From assembly GCA_001643675.2 (NCBI GenBank), contig LSRY02000015.1, forward strand, positions 439,001 to 503,000: DNA of 64,000 nucleotides. The letters run 5' to 3'. The notes below the pieces were generated by a model. It saw only the letters and a program-made list of their open reading frames with translations. It was not told the DNA's origin and did not search any database. Below, piece after piece: positions 14,363 through 26,000 of this stretch. The DNA is from Monocercomonoides exilis (lineage: Eukaryota > Preaxostyla > Oxymonadida > Polymastigidae). Positions within the stretch are counted from its first letter, which is position 1; every line of letters starts with the position of its first letter. A program made the translations under genes and the position numbers.

Positions 14363-16362
14363 ATGCTGAAAGCCAGTATCAATAAAAAATCTTATGAAAA
14401 TGGTTTCGAAATGAATGATGAAATGAATGTGGAAGAAGAAATTAATTATCTAAAAAGAGGTTTTTTGTTAATAAGAATAATTTTTAAAATCTGGCGATAT
14501 GAACAATCATATATTTTTTATTTTGTTTTATTTTGTTTTTAACTTTTTTATACAGAAATCAGGGAAAAAGAAGTTGGAGAAATTGAACCGCAGATGAGAA
14601 AACTTTATCACTTGCTAAAATTATTGAAGTCTGGATTGTATGGGCTGTTTAATGATTTGCAAGATGCAAAGATGATTGAAAAATTGATTGATAATTGCGG
14701 AAATTTTCAAAGTCCTCGTGAAGTTTTAACAGCTCGCGTCCTTGGGGGAATATCTCGAATTTTATGCCTTTCTTATGATTTTGATGAAGAAGAATATGAA
14801 ATGGATATGGGAAATCTTTCTGAGCCAGCGAAAAGACTGGCAAAATCAATTCCACTATTTTCTGGTGAGGAGAGATATAAAACTATTGATGATGAACTTG
14901 TTGCTTTAGGCGAATGTGATGACGAAGATATTTGTTTGAATACAATTGCTTATTATAGATATCTTAGTATCGATAACGGTATTGAATTCTTTTTGAAACA
15001 GAAACCCATTTCTTATTTTTATTTATCTTCTCAGGATGTACTCCAGTTATTGGAGAGTACTCATGCGCTTTGATTGGGAAATGGTTATATAGTCTTTTGT
15101 CTCACAGCATTCACTCTGTTATTATTGAAACATTGAAAACGGTGAAAAAGCTGTCATCACTGAAAGTTTATTTGAAATTAGGCAAGACAGTCAAAACGAA
15201 TAACGTTTTAACTCTTGATTCGTTTATTCCAAATCCAAATGCATCCAATACCAAACAAGCATCTGTTGGATCATCCAAGTTCAATTCTTCTGATTGGGTT
15301 CCACCTGTGTACTCACATGGTGCGATATGCTCAGTCGCATTAAAGGCATTTCATTGTTTATGCAGGCTTTCAGCAAAACATGTTTCTGCATTTGCTCATA
15401 TATTAACTTGCCAGGACAGAATTGTGGAAAAGGTGTTTTTTTATTTATTTGGAAGCTGGACCGAAGAAGAATGGAAGGCTATTTTCCCTGGAAGCAGATT
15501 TTTAGAGGAAAGTTGCTGTGATATTTATTCTTCAGGTGGAGCTAATTTCCAACATATGATTGATGGACAATATTGCGAAGAGCTTAGTGTGCGAAAAATG
15601 ATTTCAAAGTTTCAGATGTGCGCAATTATGTTCATCAGATGTTGGTTTGTGAGGCAGAGTTATGAAGCAGTCAACAGATGCATGAAAAGAGATGTTATGA
15701 GAAGAATAGCTTCATTGTTGTGCTACTCTGATAGCGATAAGATGAAACTGGAGGCAGCGAAGGCACTTTTGAATGGATGGGCCTGTTTATCATCGAATGC
15801 GCATATGCGGAAGCTAACTGTTAAGAAAAGAATAGTGTTTCTTGAATATTCTGAATGCCTTTCTCATCCTTTACGCAAAGAGTTAATTGCAAAATTGGCT
15901 GAAGCATGCGAAGAAGAAGGCGTTATTGACATGTTGAATGCACATTTGACACCAAATTTATCAGCAGATGTGGTCAAAGCGAAGAAGGATGAACGAATAA
16001 AAAGAAGGCTGAACGCAAAATGTGATCCAAGCATTTGTCCGGTTTGCGCCATGTTTGTAGATGCAGATATCAATTATAATGAAATTGGAAGAGAAGATGA
16101 GAAAGAGAGAGAAAAGAAAGTTATATATCTAAAGACGCAATTTCAGGATCTTTTGGATTCAAAAGTCAAAGGAAAAGAATATTTTGAACTACTTAATAAA
16201 TGCATAAATGCAGGAGATATGTCTTCGAATGAGTATTCGCAGCTTGAATATCAATATGATTGGGTGTCTTCGTTCATTGATGATAAAACAAATGATCAAT
16301 GCTGTGAAGATTCGGAGAGTGAAGAAGATGATGGATATGAGACGAAATATTATATTTTCTGA
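14363..16362 (+). CDS. Predicted alpha-helical (ARM/HEAT-like) protein, 3 exons
   Basis: Exons 14363-14459, 14556-14978 and 15035-16362 join to 615 aa. The donors are GTTTTT and GTATTG, and the acceptors are ATACAG and TCTCAG. The second splice is forced because it restores the run PVIGEYSCALIGKWLYSLL through two frames. The ATG at 14363 is in frame with another at 14411, which would remove 16 residues. The protein is mostly amphipathic helices with spaced Leu, Ala and Cys, as in armadillo or HEAT solenoids. A CPVC pair occurs at about residue 500, and the C-terminus is acidic. No family match is recalled, so a function cannot be assigned. Confidence 0.72.
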
Positions 16363-18705
16363 ATTTTGTTCCTCCTCACCCATATGCACATGCATTTTTG
16401 AATCTCTAAAGTTGTTCAAAAAATTTTCAATACTTTTATTGCATTATTATGTTGGACTTTTTATGCAATGAAAACAGAAAAAGAATGGAACAAATCGTGA
16501 TTTTATTCAAAAAAGCAAATTTTTTTCCTCATATCAATAATTATTATTTCAAACATTTTATTTTTCTAACGAAACACAACGTTTATCAAAAATATTATGA
16601 AAGAGCTGCTCGCCGTTGAATTGATAACATCTCACTAAAAATGCATTCAGAAATAACAGTTTTTTATGATAATGTTGTAAGAGAAACATCACGAAAGAAA
16701 TTTGAAATCACATTTCTTCAAAGAGAAACAGATGAAAAAATCTCTTTGTATTTTATGTGTTTCTTTTTTGAATTCACAGAAAATATCACGACCGTATGGA
16801 TAAGTTATCAGAGTACTGAGAGGGATAAGAGTGATAGCATCAATTAAGTCGAAAGCGAATTTTTGGAAAATGTCAGGTTTAGTTTTCATTTGATGATTGT
16901 TGAGCAATGTACACAATTTATTTCTACTTGATTCATTAGAATTTTTTTAAAGGATCATCTTATTTAAGCTCATTTTTCTTTTTGATTCATAAAAATTTAA
17001 AAATAGAAAAAAATTAAAAAGTCCTGGCAAATTTTGTTTTGCAGTCTAAATCGGATATAATCACATCGGTTTTTGCACAACTTTTTGTGATTATATCCGA
17101 TTGTGATAATATCCGATGCTGTTTAACACAGAAAAAAAATAAAAAATAAAAAATAAAAAATAAATTTTTGGTAAATTTTTTTGTTTTTGGAAATTCTACA
17201 CAAATACACTTTTTTCACTTGCTTGAACAATTTTGATCATTAATACACATAATTTTGACGTATATAAATATAATTTTGACAAATCAAAAAATTGAGATTT
17301 CTGATCAAAAAATCGGATTTTCAATGAAAAATTCACACATAATGAAAAAAAAATGTGATAATATATTTTCAGCCCTGTGATTATATGCGATGGAAAATGA
17401 ATGAAAAAAGAAAAAAATTGACTGTACATCGAAAAAAGTGAATATAAACGAATGTGATTGAATTCGATGTAATTATGAAGGGATTAGACTGTATTCTAAT
17501 TGTGTGATTATTTTTGAAATCATATTTTTTCTTTCAAAAATTTCGGTTCGAAAATTTCACTTGAAAATCAACAATAGAACGCTGAAAAGTGAACAGGTAT
17601 ATTCAAGACATCTTTATTTTTATTTCAAATAATGCATTTGTTATTAAACTAGTCATCATGAATTGTGCATTTGAAAACAAATTTTTTTCCAAAAATCAAC
17701 AAGTTTTGAAAAATATTCACCCAGAAAAAAGTTATGCTTTCAATAATCATCACCACATTCTTTCTTTTTTCACCTTTTCTTTTCCATTTTCACTATTTTT
17801 AAAAAAATTTGATTCATCGTGACCTTTATCTTCATCTGGGTGATTGTTAAAAAAATTATAACTGATTTTGGAGTTTTGATAAATGAGTGTATTTCATCTA
17901 TGGAAAGAAGTTTCAGGGAATAAGGCTTCATTATGAGTTTCGAAAAAAAAATTAAAAAAAAAAACATTATAAAAGGCTAAAGGTTTTCAAGTTAACTTTC
18001 ATTTAAACATTAAGGTGTTTGTTGTGTGCTTTATAAATCATTTGGGGCAAAATATTTTGCTTCAGGAATTTTCATTGAAAAATTATGATCTTTTCATTGA
18101 CTTTTTGTGAACAAGAAACATTATTATAATGTGTCCTTTTTTTGACATTCGTGAAATAATACAAAGCTTTATGTTTTGATTTCAATAATGCCTGTTTACG
18201 GATGTGAAAATCTTATTTATTTTGAAATCTGAGTGACATTTATGAAGTTGCCAGAGAAACAAGATTTTTCCACTTTGCGCTAAAAAAGCTTGAAAGTCAA
18301 TGTTTTCCCCCAAACATTAATCAAAAGTGAATAATTTTGCAATGAAAAAACCTAAAGCTCGATATCATTCCCCATATTTTTATCTGAATATTCTTTTTGA
18401 AATACAATGATTTCAGCTTCAATCACACATTTGTTGTTTGTTTTCAAAACATTTAATATATGCTTTTTTTCTTCAAAAACAATTCTTCTTCTTAAATTTT
18501 CTTTTTTTTCAGTGATTCCTTATATTTTCATCTCATATTTTTCATTTCATTCATCCCATTCATCATCAAACATTTCTTTTGTAATTTCTTTTCCGAAAAA
18601 GTCGAAACAATGTGTATGCGAAGGAACTTTGATTTGAGAAGAGTTACATAGCATCATATACACTTTCACTGTAGCATTAAAGAAAAAAATACCATTGATA
18701 AAGGC
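16363..18705. other. Long AT-rich spacer with a repeated GTGATTATATCCGAT-like motif
   Basis: About 2.3 kb with no supported coding gene; frames are all below 90 codons. A cluster of related 15-mers, including a perfect inverted pair, sits at 17051-17118 and 17354-17393. The right end borders a transposase pseudogene. Confidence 0.55.
17051..17100. repeat. Perfect 15-bp inverted repeat with 20-bp loop
   Basis: TCGGATATAATCACA at 17051-17065 is the exact reverse complement of 17086-17100. A third, imperfect copy (GTGATAATATCCGATG) follows directly, and further degenerate copies lie near 17354 and 17376. It could be a binding site pair, a hairpin or a relic of a mobile element end. Confidence 0.75.
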
Positions 18706-19944
18706 TTATCTGATGACTGATGTTGTGAATGCTGTGTGAAGGGCTTGTGGCAACACATCTGCAACAGCTGTTCTTTTTGAAGATAAGGAGGTGGATGATG
18801 GGGAGCTGATATTGTTTGAAAGCTCCGACTTCAACACTGCAAATACGCCTCTGTCCAGCGGCTGAGATATGTGTGTAGTGTGTGGAACGAAGGTGACGAC
18901 GTCAATTTCGGCTTTTTTGATCAATCTCCATATTGTTGGATCTGCATGTGATGAGTGTGAGTCAAGGAGAAGAAGGCAACGATGAGATTCAATACGTGTT
19001 CGCTTTATTCTATCAATGACAGCCTGCAGTTGGACTGTAAAAACGTATTTTTTTCCATGACGTTTTGTCCATCCAGCCGTTTGTATTTGGCCAAATATCT
19101 AGCGAATGTGTTAACAGTGTTGTCAGTTCTTTCGGAAGATTTGCGCTCGGCCACAGCACGACAGACGGAAGCGAGAAGCCATCAGCAGCGATTCCAGCAA
19201 CGAGAGTGGTATTCGGCATCCGATCGGCAGTCTTTTTGAACGCAGCTTGTTCATCTGCAGGATGAACAACAACGCCACGTGTTGAAGTTGGAATTCGAAG
19301 CGAAGATCCATCTATATTGAAGATTAATTCCTCTGGATATTTATTTTCATTGAGTAATACTTGTAATTCCGTAAACCACGGCTTAAGGACTTTCTGGCAA
19401 GATGCTGCAAGTCTGTAAATATCAACTTTCTTTGGAATCGATGACTTCAATTCAGGATGACACTTTTTGAAGGTGCAAACTGTCTTCGAAGTCACTGTCT
19501 TTTTCTTTTATATCTTCCTCATCGTTGATAAAAACTTCCATCTTAAATACAAATTAATATATACAATTCAAATATCATTTACAAACCAGATCGCGCGCTT
19601 TTCGTAATGTGAAGCTTGTCCCAGATCGGGATTCAATTGTAACAACTTCCAAGTATTGCCTTTCTTTTTCGCCGCTGATAATTGGTGTGCGCCCAACTTT
19701 TGCAATCGGCCTGCCATTTTTTATTGCTTTTACTGCGTGCTCCAAAGATTTTTTTGCTTATTCCACAGTATTTTTCTCCATCGACCAGCCTGACAACATT
19801 ATCATACACAATGTGTGCAATTCTTTCCAATCTTGTCTCATATTTCCTGCGATGCAATGTTGACACTGCTTCCTTCAGCCTCTTTTCCCCAGCTTCTCCT
19901 TTTTGTTTCACAGAAATTTTTATTTCTGTTATATGTCTATGATC
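18706..19944 (-). pseudogene. DDE transposase (CENP-B/pogo-like), broken copy 1
   Basis: Relic of a cut-and-paste transposase. The 5' part (about 19944-19587) matches the intact copy at 20526 in the block YETRLERIAHIVYD and the GRP.AKVGR region. A 45-nt intron at 19542-19586 (GTTTGT to TTAAG) has the same position and length as in the intact copy. The catalytic parts are visible: FNIDGSSLRIPT, LLLLDSHSSHADPTIW and HISQPLDRGVFAVLKSEL. At least three frame breaks interrupt it: a run of seven A (minus strand) at 19749-19755, another near 19493-19503, and a second seven-A run at 19048-19054. The C-terminus stops early compared with copy 2. It is probably inactive, unless the A runs are sequence errors. 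Confidence 0.85.
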
Positions 19945-20061
19945 ATTGAAATATATTTTAATTTATTGATTCTCATTTAAGAATTTTTTTATTTATATTT
20001 AAATTTTTGAATGAAGAGGAAAGTTTTATAAACCTTAATGTAGCACAATTTTTCATGAAAG

Positions 20062-20109
20062 CTCAATGGAAGGACTTGAACCCCTCCATTTACCCCCATG
20101 AGAAATTGG
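20062..20109 (-). repeat. 5' flank of transposon copy 1 (arm of inverted repeat)
   Basis: On the minus strand this reads CCAATTTCTCATGGGGG, then a G-rich stretch, then CATTGAG. It matches, with some changes, the plus-strand sequence at 20281-20330 upstream of copy 2. The two lie in mirror orientation in front of the two divergent transposase genes, so it is likely part of the element's 5' end. Confidence 0.65.
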
Positions 20110-20280
20110 ATTTCTTTCAAAATTCAAATATTGGAAAACTTCACATTTGAATAGGGTTATAATATTATCTCGACCTTTTTTTTAATAAATCATTAACTTT
20201 TCCCACAATTTCATATTTTTAAAGATTTTTAAGTATATATATGAATTCAATAGATAAAAATAAATACATTTTGAAACAAA

Positions 20281-20330
20281 CCCAATTTCGCATGGGGGGG
20301 GAGATGGGGGGGTTTAGCCCCTTCATTGAA
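20281..20330 (+). repeat. 5' flank of transposon copy 2 (arm of inverted repeat, G-rich)
   Basis: Begins CCCAATTTCGCATGGGG and contains runs of eight and seven G separated by AGAT, ending CATTGAA. It is the counterpart of 20062-20109 in reverse orientation. The G runs stand out in AT-rich surroundings and might be able to form a quadruplex with neighbouring G tracts. Confidence 0.65.
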
Positions 20331-20525
20331 CTTCTGTGTGGAATTGGAGGGTTGCATGGGGCATAAAACCTTCAGTTTGTTTAAAATGTTATTTTTCGAT
20401 TATTTTTTCATTTCATTTCAATTAAAAAAATAAAAAATTATTATGATCTTAAAAATATTATTAAAAAAATGAAAATATAAACAGAAATAGAATTAAAAGA
20501 AGGTCAGAAAAAATTACAGAGAGTA

Positions 20526-22061
20526 ATGTCTTCGCGCAAGTACAGGAATTATCACAGTCGGCTGGAGCGAATGGCTCACATCGTTGTTGATGGAGTTGTT
20601 CGTATAACTGATGCTATCAATTCTAAGGAATTTAGTCGCACTGGAATAAAAAATGCAGTTAGAGCGCTGAGAAAAGGTAGGCTGGTTGGAAAAATTGGCA
20701 GACCTACAGCAGTGGTGGGCGAAAAGGAACAAAGAGTAATGGACATTATTCACATTGAAGTAAAGTCTGGAACATGTTTAACTTTGAAAAAAACAAGAGA
20801 ATGGGTTTGTTTAATTTTTATTTATATGTTTTAATCATTTGTTTTTCAGATAGAAAATGTTATAAACGACTACGATGACGAAGACGCACCATTTTCCGAA
20901 GTTTCAATGTCTGCAACTTTCGGCTTTGTCAAGCTTCATCCTGAGCTGATGACTGGAACACCGAAGAATCTGGACATTAACAGACTGGCTGTTTCGTGCA
21001 GAAGTGTTTTAAAACCCTGGTACAAAACACTTGACGAGCTGCACGAAAAATACCATTACAACCCAGCTTTAATAATAAACATTGACGAATCTTTAACGCG
21101 CGTTCCCACAGACTCAAAACGGCTTGTAGTGCATACAGCAGATACAAAAGCAGGTTTCACGAAAGAAACACCGAGGATGATCAATTCCACATTCGTAGCA
21201 GCTGTTGCAGCGGACGGATATGCCTTTCCTTCTGTCATTTTGTGGCCAAGCGTCAACCTGCCAGATGAGCTGAAATGCCTGTTATCTCCAACGCTTGAGA
21301 TATGGGTAAATGGAAGCGGCTGGATGGATAACGAGTGCTTTAAAATGTATGCTCTCACCGTTCTTCCACCTTCTATCATCGAAAGAAGAAAGCGCATGTC
21401 ACTTGAAAACGAACACATTCTTCTCCTTCTTGATTCGCATGCATCTCGTGCAGATCCATCGATCTGGCGAGAATTCCAAAAACAACAAGTCGACGTTTTA
21501 ACCTTCGTGCCACACAGCACACACATCTGTCAATCACTGGACAGAGAAGTGTTTGCTGTATTCAAATCTGAACTGACAAACAGATTTGAGGCTCCCTCTT
21601 CTTCTTCATCTTCCTCCAAACGAGCTGCAAATTCCGACGTTCTGCCTCAAGCCATCCACACTGCGTTATCTTTTTATGAAATACAGATAGCTTTCGTCTA
21701 CAGTGGTATTCTTCACAATTCTTCTGGGTCAGTTCTTTTGAAACTGCCTGAATCTTCGATTTACCCTCTTCCATCCCGAAGAAATAGATTCAACTTTTAT
21801 GGAAAAGTGATAACAGACGAAAATCTTTTAGAGAAATGTGAAAATCATTTGAAAATGAATATTGAAAGGAAAAATGAAATGGATGAAAAGGAGAAAGATG
21901 AAGTGAAGACTGTTGTGGATGAAAAGAAAAAAATAAAAAGAAAATATCTTCACGTTAAAAACGATGATTCTGACGATGAAAAGAAAGATAATGCATTAAA
22001 TCGAGCTGAAGGAAAAAGGAAAGTTATCAGAAGAATTAATTCTGATTTTGTTTTCTTTTAA
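20526..22061 (+). CDS. DDE transposase (CENP-B/pogo-like), apparently intact copy 2
   Basis: Exons 20526-20804 and 20850-22061 give 496 aa; the 45-nt intron runs GTTTGT to TTTCAG. The N-terminal ~90 residues are a basic helical DNA-binding-like region (SRLERMAHIVVDGVVRI, then GRPTAV). The DDE core follows: first Asp in INIDESLTRVP, second in LLLLDSHASRADPSIW, third in HICQSLDREVFAVFKSEL. The usual QPLD is QSLD here, but the Asp is kept. A lysine-rich tail ends the protein. Similarity to the broken copy continues upstream of the ATG (T-E-I-E-L against T-E-I-K-I just after an acceptor-like ACAG). An additional 5' exon is therefore likely, perhaps starting at the ATG at 20356 with donor GTTTGT at 20374. 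Confidence 0.85.
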
Positions 22062-23062
22062 TCATGTTATTTTTTGAACTTTTAACACTTCATTTTTTTG
22101 GGTCAGAATAAAGAAAAAGGGTCAAGATAAAATAATAACCCTATATACCAAAAATATATTTTGAAATATCATTTGTGGTACAGATTAATTTTTATTTAAG
22201 AAAAAAGTGCCAATGAAAAGATGACCCTATACAAATGAAATTTTTGAGCAAAGAACAAACATCATCAATTGGATATAAAAAGATATTTGCTTTGCGATTG
22301 TATTTCAAATCATCTTATTTCATTCACAACACTAAAATTTGAATTATTTTTGACGAATTGAATGGAAGTTAATTTTATAATTGTTTCTTTGTTGAAAATT
22401 CGTGAATAAATCGAAATGAATGAAGCTGATTCAAAATAAAAGAAGATTCTGTAAAAAACTCAAAGTGTGAGTGAAAAGTGTAAAGAAGGATTGAATATAT
22501 AAAAATAGTGCTTGAAAAAGCTGGTTGCTGATTATATAAACTCAATAAAACTCAATGGAAGAACATATTATTAACACAAAATATGAAACATTGAATAACA
22601 AATGAACAAAAAATTAAGAGATAAAATGGAAAAGCTAAAACACAAAAGTGAAATATATAAATGGATTTGTGTGATATGAAAATTGCAACAAACACGAATA
22701 ACAATGAAATGGTTGTAAATTTTGTGACAAATTGAAAAAAACCAAAACGTAGTCAAATGCCTAAAATATTAAAACTAACAAACAAAAAATTTGACAATAA
22801 CAAAAAGAATATTAAACAAACTCAAATCTTCAATTCAAAACAAAAGAAAAACACTCAACGTGTGCTCTCTCTTTTTTCAATTAAAATGAATCTAGCAATA
22901 TCACAAATAAAAAGCAAGAAATTAATCATGGTGATTGATGGTGTCAGCCATTCACAAAAAAAAAAATACTCATTTTTCACACTTTTCCTCCACAAAAAAA
23001 TTCATTCCCTATTTTCTGATTTTCAACATTCTCTCTCTGATATGAAAGTTTGAGTCTTCTTT
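22062..23062. other. AT-rich spacer between transposon and receptor gene
   Basis: About 1 kb, strongly AT-rich. The segment 22090-22230 has repeated short GGGTCA/TGACCC-like words that could belong to the transposon 3' end. No supported gene is visible. Confidence 0.45.
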
Positions 23063-26000
23063 TCATTTGACAGTTGTTGTGCTGTTTGTGCACAAAGAAC
23101 CGTTTTCTTCACCATTCCCACTCTCAATCCCACTGTCTGGCTCAAGTGTGATTGCATCAGAAATCGTCATTATCAAGGCGCCTGGTGGAAATCCCTGAAT
23201 GAGCTCTCTTTTCAATCCATTCAATGTTCCTCGACACTGGCTGTTCTGTTCCAGACAACTCTTCACAATGTCCAACTTCGAACTCCCTTTTATAATCTCC
23301 AGTGGGGGTCTTTCTCCATTCACTATCTTCTGCCCAGCCACCTCTGCCTCGTATTCTCCAAACGGGATTTGAAGAGTCAAACATTCCCACAGCATCATCC
23401 CAATCGAGAATGACACCGACTCCTTTGTTGCCCCCATCTTCTTGTTTATCTGCAGCTCTGGCGCCTTCCATCTCAGACACTCTTTTTTGAAACTATCTTC
23501 ATCCTCAAAGGCTGATGAGGGAAGGGAGTCCTCATCATCATCACCACTGGCAGATGTCACAACTGTTGACGAAGAGATGGATGATGAATCTGAATCATCG
23601 TCTGACAATAAGTCTGAATGCATCACAATGCAGATCACCATGTGTTCGGAGAACAATACAATGTGAGGGCTCAGATTGGAAAGAGATTGAAGAGGGTTTT
23701 CCATCTCATCAAATGAATGGAGTGCTCCATTCGCAACCCAGAACAAAATCTGGGCAGCTGTTTGCTCTCTTTCTTTCAAGGAGCCAATTGGCATCTCCTT
23801 TGTCTTATTCAGCCCATGAAGCAGCATGAACAGCGAATCCCTCAAATCCACAATCAGCTTCTCATGAGGAGACGAGCATGCCATTGCATCCACCAGATTC
23901 GACATCGATGATGTGGTTGGGCACAAATCTTCCCCTCGAACAAATGTGGAATCTGAATCAGTTGAACAAGTCGAAGAAATTGATGGTGATGGAGTCTGTT
24001 TTCTAATTTCCTCTTCTTCAACCTTCTCCAATGCCCATTCTGGGATCTTGTCTGAATCTTTCCCCAATATGTATTCGGTAGATCCACTCTCAGAAAGAAG
24101 ATGCTCCGATGACTCCGAATGTTGCATGTTCGTATCATATATTCTCTTCTTCATTCTTTCCTCATTCTTCTTCTCTGCCTCTCTCTCTGCTCTCCTCCAT
24201 TGCTCCTCAGGTGACATCTCCATCGTCACCATCTCAATCAGCTTCGGATCTTTTCTGATATTATCGTTCACAATCTCTCTCAGATCTTCAGCTTCATTCT
24301 TAACCTTCTTCCATCGAACAACAAACAAAATAAATCCAATCAGAACGATCAAAAATAATATTGCCAACACAATAACAATTAACAACCAATACGATTTCCT
24401 TTCTTTCCCTCCTTCAACAATTCTGTCATCTCCATTCACCTTTGGCTCGCTTCTGTTCTTCACAATGAAAGAATCAGTGGATGATGGGTTTTTGACATCC
24501 CCAAAAAGAATGCTCACTCTCACCTCTGCCTCTTCTCCTGCCTCTGTTATCATTTCATTTGGCAGTCTCCCTTCAACTTCTGTCTCAGACACATATCCAC
24601 TCTCATCAAACTCATATTTCTCTATCTGCTTTTCAGCCCCAATCTGCTTCACAACCATGAATGACAAGTTGCACGGGAGAAGCAGCTTCCCTTTGAACAC
24701 AACCTCAACTTCTGCTCCTTCTTCCCTTGTTTCAACACCCTCCAACACTGGAATGAAGAATGAAGATGCTCTTTCAGAAACAATCCCTTCAAGCAGACAT
24801 CCATCATTCAAAAACCACATCGATGAGTCATCTTTCACTCCATCTCCTCCTTTCAAACTGGAAATAGACAGTGAAGCAGAGTCTGAACAGATGATATTTC
24901 TTCTCAATGATGGATATTTTGTATTCACAGGGTTGTTGTTGCTGAAGTTTCCTGCTTCAATCTTCACATTCCCACTCGATATGGATAATCCACCTGAAGA
25001 AGCATTCAAAATTGTCACGTCCTTCATCGCCAATGAAGAATTAGTTGAGTGAACAAGTGATCCATTCCATTCGCATATTTCTTTAAATGCATTATTTCTC
25101 TCGGTTTCACTTTCTTTTGAAAGAACTCCAACAAATCGACACGAATCCATCAAAACATCCTTCGCATTGTTCATCCCCATGATGCTTCCTTTGCTTGACA
25201 GAGAATTACAGTCTGAACAAGAACAGTTGGAAAGAACAATTTGAGCAGAAGTTGAGGAAGCGGAAAGAACAGAAGCTCCTTCTGAATTCCTCGAGCAGTT
25301 CTTGAATGAGGAGCTTCCAACCGAAACACTTCCCGAAGTTGAGCTGACAATCAAAATGATGCAACCTTCAGACAACTTCACTCCATCTGCATCAATTCCA
25401 TTCAGCACAACACTTCCACATTGCCCAATCTCAACAACATTTCTTGTTGATTCAACTTTTTCCAGTTTGAAATTTGTGAATGAGACCTCATCTCCATTTA
25501 GCAGAAATGAATACTTCTTGAAAGAAAGCTTTGATATTGAGCAGTTGTCAACATGCAGAATCCCTTTTGCAACGCTCAGCAAGGTTGAGTTGAGAAAAAC
25601 AACAGGTTGATTATTGTTTGACTCTCCAACAGATGAGAAGTCAACAAATGAAAGAGAAAGCTGGCCACCTGATTCATGAATGATGGAACTGCCTGAATAT
25701 GAAAACGATTGGTCAAAGTTGAATTTCAATCTCTCAAACCGAACTTTCTCTGAAGTTGTGAGAAGACTGCCCTCTTTGCCAGTAATTGTTGAGTTCAGAT
25801 GCACCAAAGCAGTTGAGGGAGACTCAAGTGAGCGGATGATCACATCATGCACATCACATTCCCCATTAATGATCGTCTCCTCCGAGATCAACAGCTGAGA
25901 ATATGATGAAGGAATGGTGTGTTGAACTCCAACATCCAATGAGTGGCATGGAGCATTGAACTCTCCGCATTGCTTGCTGTCTCCGTGGTTGCCTGTTGCT

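Noticed and set aside
16363-18640. tRNA or other small RNA genes in the long spacers
   Set aside because: I looked for the T-arm pattern GGTTCRANNCC and cloverleaf stems. The closest (GGTTCGAAAATTT near 17545) lacks the closing CC and the stems.
20290-20312. G8 and G7 runs as a stand-alone regulatory quadruplex
   Set aside because: Only two G runs are close together and they belong to the transposon 5' repeat, so I kept them as part of that feature.
23913-25052. 379-codon plus-strand frame, with a 382-codon counterpart at 57950-59098
   Set aside because: Both lie antisense inside the receptor genes and are preserved only because the two genes are paralogs. Composition is a Ser/Phe-rich shadow of the true frame with no motifs.
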